A DNA stretch of 64,000 bases from Desulfobacterales bacterium. GTDB lineage: Bacteria; Desulfobacterota; Desulfobacteria; Desulfobacterales; JAFDDL01. The stretch lies in the NCBI GenBank assembly GCA_034003325.1, contig JAVEYW010000006.1:130362-194361 (forward strand). Direction: 5' to 3'. The translations under genes and the position numbers were made by a program. The notes beneath the pieces were generated by a model, which saw only the letters and a list, made by a program, of their open reading frames with translations, did no database searches and was not told the DNA's origin. How positions within the stretch are numbered: position 1 is the stretch's first letter; each line of letters begins with the position of its first letter. Positions 28,849-36,005 of the stretch are shown here, one piece after another.

Positions 28849-29604
28849 ATGACTCGTTATGAAATCATGGGCTGTCCGGTCGATAGCGATGATATAGCTC
28901 AGACCATTTTAAAAATTGAGCGCCACATTGCTGAACGGACGCTTTGTCAGCATGTCGTTGTCAATGTCTCCAAATTTGTCGAGATGCAAAAAAATCAGGG
29001 ATTTAAAGCAATTATAAATAGATGCGATATTATCAATGCGGATGGGATGCCGATTGTATGGGCGGCGAGACTTCTTGGAACGCCCCTTTCATCCAGGGTG
29101 GCGGGAGTGGATCTTTTTCAGGCGCTCATTCGTGTATGCGATCAGAAAAAGTACAAACCTTTTTTTTTCGGTGCGGAGCAGTGGGTGGTGGAACATATGG
29201 TCAGCGCTTTTCAAAAACAGTATCCCACACTTCAAGTAGCGGGGTTCCGAAATGGGTATTATTCGGAACATGAGGAGTCAGATATAGCGAAAGAAATAAA
29301 AAATAGTGGCGCGGACATGCTGTTTGTCGGTTTTTCGTCGCCCAAAAAAGAACAATTTTTAAATAGATGGATACCTGAAATGGGGGTTCCTTTTTGTATG
29401 GGAGTCGGGGGGAGTTTTGATGTGATTGCCGGCAAAACCAAACGAGCCCCTGGCTGGATGCAACACAGTGGTCTTGAATGGTTGTATCGAATTTATCAAG
29501 AACCCCGGCGTATGTGGAAAAGATACGCAAAAACCAATCCCGCCTTTATTTGGATGCTGATGAAAGCGCTGGCAAGAAAAAAGAAAACTTCTGCCGCTTC
29601 GTAA
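28849..29604 (+). CDS. WecG/TagA/CpsF family glycosyltransferase (GT26)
   Basis: 251 residues from ATG 28849, preceded by AGAGGAAAACGA; the in-frame start 21 codons earlier lacks support. Family motifs are INADGMPIVWAARL, FVGFSSPKKEQFL and GVGGSFDVIAGK with APGWMQ...EWLYRIYQEP. These enzymes transfer an N-acetyl-amino sugar onto a polyprenyl-linked acceptor at the membrane. It fits as an early step after the initiating transferase encoded at 30880. Confidence 0.92.
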   Translation: MTRYEIMGCPVDSDDIAQTILKIERHIAERTLCQHVVVNVSKFVEMQKNQGFKAIINRCDIINADGMPIVWAARLLGTPLSSRVAGVDLFQALIRVCDQKKYKPFFFGAEQWVVEHMVSAFQKQYPTLQVAGFRNGYYSEHEESDIAKEIKNSGADMLFVGFSSPKKEQFLNRWIPEMGVPFCMGVGGSFDVIAGKTKRAPGWMQHSGLEWLYRIYQEPRRMWKRYAKTNPAFIWMLMKALARKKKTSAAS

Positions 29605-29630
29605 TCATTCAAACACGTTAAAAATACCTT

Positions 29631-30887
29631 GTGTTTGCGAAAATTCGCTTCCTTCGCGGTTCAAAGCCAATAGTTATTCGCCGAATAGGAACGAGCGCTA
29701 TCAATACCTATGGCCCTGAAATTGATTTTGTGCGGTTGTGCGCATGCGTTGAACCGGGAGAGGTCAGATGTGCGCAAATAAGGAGGGCTGTTTCCCCTTC
29801 CCTGCAATGGGATTTGGTTTACGACATGGCCATGCGGCAGAGAATTTTTCCGCTGATGTATGAAAATATCAATAAGATGTTAGCGGATAGCGCGCCGGCT
29901 TACATTTTTAATAAACTCAAAGTGGTTTATAGCGACAACGTTAAACATAGTATGTTTTTATCGTTTTTTCTTATAAAGTTGTTACGGTTATTTGAAGAAA
30001 ACAAAATTTGTGCGGTTCCTTTCAAAGGGCCTGTGCTTGCGGACAAGGTATATGGTGACATCGGACGGCGTTTTTTTGCGGATTTGGATATTCTGGTGAG
30101 CAGAAGCCATGCTAAACTGGCCTGGAACTTACTGCTACAAAACGGATTTGCTGCAGAATTGGCAATCAGCGATTCGTTGATGACACGGTACATTAAGGAT
30201 GAAGATAATGTGTCGTTTCGCAGCAATGCATCGGGCGTTATTGTTGAATTGCATTGGGAACTATCCGGGAATTATCTCTCAAAACCCCTGATCATGGAGA
30301 GCTTATCGGGCAGCCTGAGAATTTCTCTTTTTCACAAGAAAAAAATTCTCAGTCTGTCAGACGAATATTTATTGTTATATCTATGCATTCATGGCGCAAA
30401 GCACGAATGGGCGTTCTTGGAGCTGGTTTGCTGTGTCGCGGAATTGATTCGCAAAAGTGACCGGTTGAATTGGCGTCTTGTTGACGATCTGGCCGGAGAT
30501 TGGCGCTGCAGAAAGATTCTGGATTTGGGGGTTTATCTCTCTTGGGTGCTTTTGGGCAGTTCTATTCCCGAGATGATTCAAAATAGAATAAAAGCGAAGC
30601 ATGATCTTTCCCGTCTCGCTCAAACGGTTGTGTCGCGAATGTTTCAGAAAGAAGCGGGTGCGCAAGCCGGCGAAGGGAAGAGACGGTTTTCCCATTTTCA
30701 CCTTAGCGTTAGGGATTCTTGGACGGATCAATGGAGATATTTATTGCGACTCCTTTTTTCGCCGACCAAAAAGGAGTGGGAATCTTTTTCCTTGCCGGCG
30801 CATTTCTTGTTCCTTAGGTATCTGCTGCGGCCCTTTCGGCTAATCTGGCAGTGTTTGAAAATAAAATCAGGGGTTCAAAATGCTTAG
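29631..30887 (+). CDS. Nucleotidyltransferase family protein (NTP_transf_5-like)
   Basis: 418 residues. The core FKGPVLADKVYGDIGRRFFADLDILV (split here as FKGPVLADKVYG and RRFFADLDILV, about 120-150) has the Lys and the Asp-x-Asp of the superfamily. Proteins of this type occur next to HPr-kinase-like and PqqD-like genes and in some lasso-peptide clusters. Both partners lie 2-3 kb downstream here. GTG 29631 is the longest start; one some 30 codons later is possible. It overlaps the next gene by 8 bases. Confidence 0.75.
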   Translation: MFAKIRFLRGSKPIVIRRIGTSAINTYGPEIDFVRLCACVEPGEVRCAQIRRAVSPSLQWDLVYDMAMRQRIFPLMYENINKMLADSAPAYIFNKLKVVYSDNVKHSMFLSFFLIKLLRLFEENKICAVPFKGPVLADKVYGDIGRRFFADLDILVSRSHAKLAWNLLLQNGFAAELAISDSLMTRYIKDEDNVSFRSNASGVIVELHWELSGNYLSKPLIMESLSGSLRISLFHKKKILSLSDEYLLLYLCIHGAKHEWAFLELVCCVAELIRKSDRLNWRLVDDLAGDWRCRKILDLGVYLSWVLLGSSIPEMIQNRIKAKHDLSRLAQTVVSRMFQKEAGAQAGEGKRRFSHFHLSVRDSWTDQWRYLLRLLFSPTKKEWESFSLPAHFLFLRYLLRPFRLIWQCLKIKSGVQNA

Positions 30888-32322
30888 AGGACGTGGCGAA
30901 TTGACAACACGGGTACAGAAAACACTGGATTTGGTGATTACTGCCCTTTCGTTTATCGCGGCCTATCATATTAAGAATTTTTTCCTTCCCACGTCGCTTC
31001 GGGGCCTTTCAAGTAATCCCAATTATTATATCGTGCTGCTGCTGATCATCATTGTTTGGTACATTTCTTTTGCCTGGATGGGCATGTATATTTCCTATCG
31101 CGAATCACAGTTTTGGCAATTTTTCGTCAGAATCACAAAGTCCGTCTTATTAGGTGTGGTGATACTGTCGATATCGCTCTATGTGTTTCATATTCAAGGT
31201 ATCAGCCGTATGTTGGTCGGAATTTTTATTTTTCTGAACATTTTACTTCTGACGGCATCAAAATATATTATTTACATCGGTTTGAAACGGTTGAGAGCCC
31301 GCGGAATCAACACGAGAAATGTGCTGATTATCGGCAGCCGGGAACGCGCTGTCGATGCGGTTAAAAGCATCGAGAATAACCGGGGGTCGGGCTACAAGGT
31401 GCTCGGGTGTTTTGACCTGGATGAAGCCACAATTGGCAAACCGGTTGTTAATGGACATCAGGTAATCGGCTGCATGGCGGGGCTTGAGGCCTATTTGAAA
31501 GATAATGTCGTTGATGAATTGCTGTTTGCGATGCCGTTAAAGCTGATTGAAAATGCAGCCGAATATCTTTCGATGGCTGAGAGCATGGGGGTAAAGGTCA
31601 GAATTATTCCCGATTGGCAGCTCGATAAGTTGATGTATCGGCCTGGAATCGCCAATATCAGGATCGAGGATTTTCTGGGGCTTCATACCTTGGCGCTTCA
31701 GACCACCCCGCCCAATGAGGCCAAACTCTTCATCAAGGCAGTTGGGGATCATGTGGTCGCCTTAATTATGATGGTGCTTTGCCTGCCTCTTTTTGTCCTT
31801 GTTGGATTAGCGATTAAACTGGTGTCTAAGGGGCCCGTATTTTTCAGACAGGAGAGATTGGGCCTTAACGGTCGAAAATTCATATTGTATAAATTCAGAA
31901 CGATGGTGAATGATGCAGACGCGCTCAAACAGGAGCTGACGCTGATGAACGAGGCTGACGGCCCCGCGTTTAAAATAAAAGATGATCCGCGAATTATTCC
32001 CTGGGTCGGTACCTTCTTACGTAAAACGAGTCTTGATGAATTACCGCAACTGATCAATGTGATAAAAGGCGAAATGAGCCTTGTGGGACCCAGGCCGCCT
32101 ATCCCTTCAGAAGTAACTGAATATTCTATATGGCAAAGACGGCGACTTTCCATGAAGCCCGGTTTGACATGCTATTGGCAAATCGCCCCTCAGCGGAATG
32201 ATATGCGTTTCGATGAGTGGATGCGGCTTGATCTGCAATATATCGATACTTGGTCGCTTTTTAACGATCTTAGACTCTTGTTGCTTACAGTAAGGGTCGT
32301 GCTCATGGGCTCAGGCAGGTAG
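30880..32322 (+). CDS. Undecaprenyl-phosphate sugar phosphotransferase (WcaJ/WbaP-type)
   Basis: 480 residues. Four N-terminal membrane helices are followed by a CoA-binding-like domain (VLIIGSRERAVDAV, about 148-161) and a fifth hydrophobic segment. The catalytic bacterial sugar transferase domain (from about 285) has KFRTMVNDAD, RKTSLDELPQL and SLVGPRPP. It starts polysaccharide synthesis by moving a hexose-1-phosphate to undecaprenyl phosphate. It is translationally coupled to the nucleotidyltransferase gene. Confidence 0.93.
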   Translation: MLRGRGELTTRVQKTLDLVITALSFIAAYHIKNFFLPTSLRGLSSNPNYYIVLLLIIIVWYISFAWMGMYISYRESQFWQFFVRITKSVLLGVVILSISLYVFHIQGISRMLVGIFIFLNILLLTASKYIIYIGLKRLRARGINTRNVLIIGSRERAVDAVKSIENNRGSGYKVLGCFDLDEATIGKPVVNGHQVIGCMAGLEAYLKDNVVDELLFAMPLKLIENAAEYLSMAESMGVKVRIIPDWQLDKLMYRPGIANIRIEDFLGLHTLALQTTPPNEAKLFIKAVGDHVVALIMMVLCLPLFVLVGLAIKLVSKGPVFFRQERLGLNGRKFILYKFRTMVNDADALKQELTLMNEADGPAFKIKDDPRIIPWVGTFLRKTSLDELPQLINVIKGEMSLVGPRPPIPSEVTEYSIWQRRRLSMKPGLTCYWQIAPQRNDMRFDEWMRLDLQYIDTWSLFNDLRLLLLTVRVVLMGSGR

Positions 32323-32326
32323 GGCA

Positions 32327-32398
32327 ATGAAACAAAAGATAATTATATTTGCTGTGCCATGCTTTGCCACGACAGGGCCTGTATTTTCGGTTGCGTGA
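32327..32398 (+). other. 23-codon open frame, possible 5' gene remnant
   Basis: GTAGGGCA precedes ATG 32327. The 23 residues are hydrophobic (KIIIFAVPCFATTGPVFSV) and stop just before repeat copy 3. It could be the amputated beginning of a glycosyltransferase or other gene, or chance. The whole gap 32323-32681 holds only this and the repeat. Confidence 0.2.
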
Positions 32399-32420
32399 TA
32401 TCAATAAGGCAATTGTTTAG

Positions 32421-32530
32421 ACTCGTTATCAGGAACATACACGAAAAAGCGTGTATCATTGGAGAGGGTTGTTAGCTGCCAAGCATCCCAGCATCCCAGC
32501 CGCCCACCTTCCGGCTTTGCCGGGTTAGGC
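32421..32530 (+). repeat. Two-hairpin dispersed repeat, copy 3 (type A)
   Basis: A perfect 5' stem ATACACG (32437-32443)/CGTGTAT (32450-32456), then GGAGAGGGTTGTTAGCTGCC, two CATCCCAG units, and CCGGC-TTT-GCCGG. Both sides of the 5' stem changed relative to other copies, which keeps the pairing. Confidence 0.85.
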
Positions 32531-32681
32531 TGGAAGGCAACCGTGATAGGGGCTTTTCAAAAACGTTATTCGAATTACAAAGTTGGCGCTGAATTACAAT
32601 TTGGGTAGTTGGTATTTTTTGCTGAGCACTCTTGTTAGCGCTTATTTTATTCGGGGTTAAAACTCTTTTGATAGGGAATTC

Positions 32682-33602
32682 ATGTATTCAAAATTTTATC
32701 AGGTCGCAGGTATAACCATAGAGGTTAGGTCCGAGCGGCACATTACCGAGAATACCTTTCATCCCAAGTTCAGGCAGTTTGAAGTGGAGGGGCCCGGCGC
32801 GGATAATGTTTTGATCTCTCATTATTTTCACTCACCGAATACCCCAAGAGCAGATGAGATGGCGAATCAAGAAATTTATCATAAAGATAGATGGCGGATT
32901 TTTAAAACTGATGAATACTGGATATACCAATTTAGATCTCTTTTCCCGGCGGATCCCGGCCATTCGGCGGTTGGGGTGTTTAGCGCTGACCACAAGGTCG
33001 TTGATATTTATGCGGTTGATATAGGGGAAGAAAAATATAGAAATGGCCTTTTCAATGCGTTGACGTTGTTTAATAGTGACCAAGTTCTTTTTTCAAAATT
33101 GCTTTGTGATAGAAACGGCTTGATGATTCATTCCAACGGGTTTGATATGAACGGCAAGGGGATTTTGCTCACGGGGCCATCCGGGGTTGGAAAAAGTACC
33201 CTTTCCAGAATGTTGAAGCGGCATGGGTTTAGAATTCTTTGCGACGACAGGATGTTTGTAACGGCAAGGGGGACTGATTTTTGGATACATGGCAACTGGT
33301 GCCATGGCACGGTCCCGGATACTTCTGCCGGCTCCGTGCCGTTGAAAGCGGTCCTTTTTCTGGAACAGTTTGCGGGGAATCATATTGAAGATCTAATAGA
33401 AAGAAGAGGGGTATCCCACCAGCTTTTACGGGCGCTGGTGCACCCTTTTTTAACGCCGGACGGGTGGGAAAAAACCTTTGATATTCTTGCGGCGCTGGTG
33501 CGGCAGGTTAAGTGCTTCCGGGTGCAATTTGATTTGTCAGGTGATATATGCGGAAAGATAAAAAACAAGTTAACCACAGATTGCGCGAATAGCCGAGAAT
33601 GA
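32682..33602 (+). CDS. HPr kinase-like ATPase (HprK-related, peptide-system type)
   Basis: 306 residues. The N-terminal 140 are variable. The C-terminal domain has P-loop GPSGVGKS at 165-172, the HprK-like LCDD at 187-190 and HGNWCHGT at 203-210, which corresponds to the G-x-P-W-H-G element of HprK-related kinases. There is no HPr protein or PTS gene here. The neighbours are PqqD-like, peptidase, peptide and ABC exporter genes, so a kinase acting on a ribosomal peptide, as shown for some lasso-peptide kinases, is a better guess than sugar control. AGGGA precedes ATG 32682. Confidence 0.8.
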   Translation: MYSKFYQVAGITIEVRSERHITENTFHPKFRQFEVEGPGADNVLISHYFHSPNTPRADEMANQEIYHKDRWRIFKTDEYWIYQFRSLFPADPGHSAVGVFSADHKVVDIYAVDIGEEKYRNGLFNALTLFNSDQVLFSKLLCDRNGLMIHSNGFDMNGKGILLTGPSGVGKSTLSRMLKRHGFRILCDDRMFVTARGTDFWIHGNWCHGTVPDTSAGSVPLKAVLFLEQFAGNHIEDLIERRGVSHQLLRALVHPFLTPDGWEKTFDILAALVRQVKCFRVQFDLSGDICGKIKNKLTTDCANSRE

Positions 33603-33661
33603 ACAACTATGATGAATTCGCGCAATTTCGCATCAATCGCGGTTAAGGAAAAGGAAATTGA

Positions 33662-33958
33662 ATGTCAGTTGATTTAAATAATTGTTACCGGGTTTCAGCC
33701 GATGTGGTCGCCAGGGAAATAGAGGGAGAGTTGGTAATTGTTCCACTAAAATCTGGTTTGGGTGATCTTGATGCCGAGATGTACGCGTTGAGCGCGACGG
33801 GCATTGCGGTTTGGGAAAAATTGGATGGGCATACCACTCTATTTGAAGTGATAAAGGTGCTTTCGGCCGAGTACAATGCCGCTTTTGTCGAAATTGAAGT
33901 GGATGTAGTGGCCCTAGTGGGCGAACTTATCGGAAAAGGGCTGGTCCTTGAACCCTAA
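33662..33958 (+). CDS. PqqD-like peptide-binding protein (RiPP recognition element)
   Basis: 98 residues with the PqqD winged-helix pattern: a beta start (VVAREIEGELVIVPL), EMYALSATGIAVWEKLDG with the typical L-N/S-x-T/S-G-x-x-I/V-W, then TTLFEVIKVLSAEY and VVALVGELIGKGLV. Such proteins bind leader peptides of ribosomal peptide precursors. It lies between the HPr-kinase-like and peptidase genes, and its stop codon touches repeat copy 4. A GGAAAAGGAAATTGA leader precedes ATG 33662. Confidence 0.88.
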   Translation: MSVDLNNCYRVSADVVAREIEGELVIVPLKSGLGDLDAEMYALSATGIAVWEKLDGHTTLFEVIKVLSAEYNAAFVEIEVDVVALVGELIGKGLVLEP

Positions 33959-34050
33959 TCCGGCAAAGCCGGATGCTGGGATGCTGGGATGCATAAAAGT
34001 CATTTTCACCTTCGGCGAACATACACGTAAAGGCGTGCATGTTTCTGATA
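33953..34050 (-). repeat. Two-hairpin dispersed repeat, copy 4 (type B, reverse)
   Basis: Read on the minus strand: ACATGCACG-cctttacg-TGTATGT stem, CGCCGAAGGTGAAAATG, two to three CATCCCAG units, and ATCCGGC-TTT-GCCGGAT. It is nearly identical in plan to copy 7. It begins at the last codons of the PqqD-like gene. Confidence 0.85.
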
Positions 34051-34070
34051 ACGGGCCTAATTTCCAGGAA

Positions 34071-34541
34071 ATGCAGCCAGTAATTAAACGCTTGGACAGC
34101 CTTGGCTTATCTGGCAAGGCGTTGGGGATCTTGGTCAAGGCTTTTACTGAACAGGGACGAATGATCCGGTTTACGGCCAGAGGGGACAGCATGTTTCCGT
34201 TTATTAAAGACGGAGATGTGATCCGGGTGACTCCCTATGGCGATGTGTTACCCGCGCCCGGTGATATGGCGGCCTTTATAGACTCGGTTACCGAAAAATT
34301 AGTGGTGCACAGAATTATGCGCCTTTCTCAAGATCGGTTCGTGACAAAGGGTGACCATTGTTTTCATGAGGATAACCCGCAACCTTATGATAATATCCTT
34401 GGTTTTATTTCTGAGATTAATTCCCGAAACGGAATATGTTATGGTATTAATTATATAAAAATTAAGAGATATGTTACATTTCTTTCCAGGTTCAACCTTA
34501 CCGCCATATTCGGCAAGCTATTGAAAAGAAAATACTATTGA
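34071..34541 (+). CDS. S26/S24-like serine peptidase (SipW/ER-type signal-peptidase fold), no membrane helix
   Basis: 156 residues if started at ATG 34071; the longer frame from 33948 runs through repeat copy 4 and the PqqD-like gene end and is unlikely. Catalytic-type motifs are GDSMFPFIKDGDVI (Ser40), VVHRIM (His80) and RFVTKGD (Lys93). The VHR arrangement is that of ER/SipW-type S26 enzymes. No transmembrane helix is visible, unlike usual signal peptidases, so it could process a cytoplasmic peptide. It lies between the PqqD-like gene and the 47-residue peptide. Confidence 0.75.
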   Translation: MQPVIKRLDSLGLSGKALGILVKAFTEQGRMIRFTARGDSMFPFIKDGDVIRVTPYGDVLPAPGDMAAFIDSVTEKLVVHRIMRLSQDRFVTKGDHCFHEDNPQPYDNILGFISEINSRNGICYGINYIKIKRYVTFLSRFNLTAIFGKLLKRKYY

Positions 34542-34726
34542 GCTGTGAGGGCGCGAAGCATATGTAATTTATTTCCTAATTCCTGTTGAATGACAAGAGG
34601 GGTTGGGGGTAATTAATGCGCCGGGTTGTCAGTGCGATTTGGGTTGATTTTATAAATTTCGTGTTTTATTAGGCAGATATGTTTTCTGATCAGAGAGGAT
34701 ACTTTCCGACTGGCAGAAAGGCCATT

Positions 34727-34742
34727 TGGCATAATTATTGCT
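34727..34742 (+). promoter_or_regulatory. Sigma-54 (RpoN) promoter upstream of the 47-residue peptide
   Basis: TGGCAT (34727-34732), five bases, TTGC (34738-34741), T: exact GG-N10-GC spacing. It ends 34 bases before the peptide ATG, which is right for transcription starting near 34752. The same TGGCAT-N5-TTGCT appears at 38019. Confidence 0.75.
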
Positions 34743-34775
34743 ATAATTTGTAGTGAAAAAATAGGGAGTCAACTA

Positions 34776-34919
34776 ATGGAAAACGAAAATCGCGACAAAA
34801 AATGGGAAAAACCGAAACTAACGTTAATAGCTGCGGCAGCGGTATCGGAAACGGTCCTTTCTTTTTCAGAGGAACCTCCCCCACCTCCAGGGTATCCAGG
34901 AGGGCCTCAACAACCTTAA
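34776..34919 (+). CDS. 47-residue putative RiPP precursor peptide with W-x-x-P-x-L leader and Pro/Gly-rich C-terminus
   Basis: ATG 34776 follows AGGGAG by seven bases; TAA is at 34917-34919. The N-terminal part is charged (MENENRDKKWEKPKLTLI). Trp10, Pro13 and Leu15 match the Y/W-x-x-P-x-L pattern by which lasso-type leaders bind PqqD-like proteins. A short Ala/Ser/Thr region (AAAAVSETVLSFS) precedes an EEPPPPPGYPGGPQQP tail (32-47). The PqqD-like, HPr-kinase-like and soluble peptidase genes lie just upstream, and an ABC exporter lies downstream. It has its own sigma-54 promoter. No known core-peptide class was recognised: there are no Cys residues and no lasso-type Gly/Asp ring pattern. Confidence 0.8.
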   Translation: MENENRDKKWEKPKLTLIAAAAVSETVLSFSEEPPPPPGYPGGPQQP

Positions 34920-34945
34920 ACTCTATCGGCATATAGGTTAGGGCC

Positions 34946-35034
34946 TCTATAAGAAACATGCACGAAAGCGCCATCATTGGAGAAAGTTGTTGGTTGCAAA
35001 GGAGTCCAGCCGCTCAGCTTCCGGCTTTTCCGTA
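34946..35034 (+). repeat. Two-hairpin dispersed repeat, copy 5 (type A)
   Basis: AAACATGCACGAAAGCG, CATCATTGGAGAAAGTTGTTGG, GCTCAGCTTCCGGCTTTTCCG: recognisable but eroded in both stems. It lies between the peptide and the PEP-CTERM gene. Confidence 0.75.
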
Positions 35035-35105
35035 TGAGGATTTTTTTAAAAATTCATGGCCATTTTGGCCGGGACAACCCCGGAGAAAATCAAAAAGGGG
35101 GAGAA

Positions 35106-35879
35106 ATGGTAAGATTCGTTATTGGTTGGGCCATATTGCTATCAATGTCATTCGTCTCGGGTGTATCAGCGGAATACATTGATGTCACACCCGATAACAA
35201 GCCGAAGTCTTATGGGTATTTAGCTGTCTACTTTCAATTTGATTTCAATTATGATGGAGTTTTTTCTACGGACACATATACCGGTAGTGATTGGCGATCA
35301 GAATCAAGTGACAGTCGCTATGCTGGTTCTTTTTACCTGTCCTTTTACAAGGATTCGAGCGAAAATCAACCGCTCTTTGGAACATATGGTTTTTGTGTCG
35401 ACTTGACTGAATTGGTTGGTGACGGCGATGCCTCCATTTTGAATGTCGGCACATTAAATAATGGAAATAAAGCAGCTTGGCTGCTTTATACTTATTGGCG
35501 CGCCGATAATACCGCGGCCGAGAATGCGGCGTTACAACTTGCTATTTGGGAAACGATTTATGACATGGCGGCTCCTGATGGGTACAATGGGGTGACCGAT
35601 TATGATCGATTCGTCCTCAACACTTCATTTACAAATTCAGATATTGTAAATGCATACGCGCAATACATTACCGGCTTAGCCTCATCGGATTTAAACGCAT
35701 TTAATGGTGACCAATTTCAAATAGCCAGCTTTGATGGAAAGCAAGATTTAATTTTTCAAGTAGTGCCCGAACCCGCAACTATGGCGCTGATGGGATTTGG
35801 ACTTATTGGCCTTGGGGCATATATTGCTAATAAAAAGTCAAACAAGAAAGTGCAAGATCGATCTTTATTGGTTGGCTAG
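35106..35879 (+). CDS. PEP-CTERM sorting-domain secreted protein
   Basis: 257 residues from ATG 35106 after AAAGGGGGAGAA. The frame is open further upstream, but that part is repeat copy 5. It has an N-terminal signal peptide (about 1-22, cut near VSA). A secreted domain rich in Tyr/Asp/Ser follows (YGFCVDLTEL, ALQLAIWETIYD as in thioester/PEP-CTERM surface proteins). The sorting signal VPEPATMALMGFGLIGLG ends in a basic KKSNKK stretch, then 11 extra residues. It would be cleaved by an exosortase; none is in this window. Confidence 0.85.
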   Translation: MVRFVIGWAILLSMSFVSGVSAEYIDVTPDNKPKSYGYLAVYFQFDFNYDGVFSTDTYTGSDWRSESSDSRYAGSFYLSFYKDSSENQPLFGTYGFCVDLTELVGDGDASILNVGTLNNGNKAAWLLYTYWRADNTAAENAALQLAIWETIYDMAAPDGYNGVTDYDRFVLNTSFTNSDIVNAYAQYITGLASSDLNAFNGDQFQIASFDGKQDLIFQVVPEPATMALMGFGLIGLGAYIANKKSNKKVQDRSLLVG

Positions 35880-36005
35880 TGATTTGTTATTATAGCCTTA
35901 AAGGTTGGGGGATATCATTTGCTGATGAGCCTGAATTTCGGTTATCGCCTTCCTGATGATTTATAGGGAATACATGAGGCTCACTATCGCTTTAATTAAC
36001 GCGTT

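Noticed and set aside
33948-34070. N-terminal extension of the S26/S24-like peptidase
   Set aside because: It overlaps the PqqD-like gene end and repeat copy 4; homology-like sequence begins only after ATG 34071.
34616-34672. 18-codon ORF after a G-rich ribosome-site-like stretch
   Set aside because: Very short, no leader or core pattern, and it lies upstream of the sigma-54 promoter rather than downstream.
34977-35105. 43-residue N-terminal extension of the PEP-CTERM protein
   Set aside because: It is translated repeat copy 5; the ATG at 35106 has a strong ribosome site and starts a proper signal peptide.
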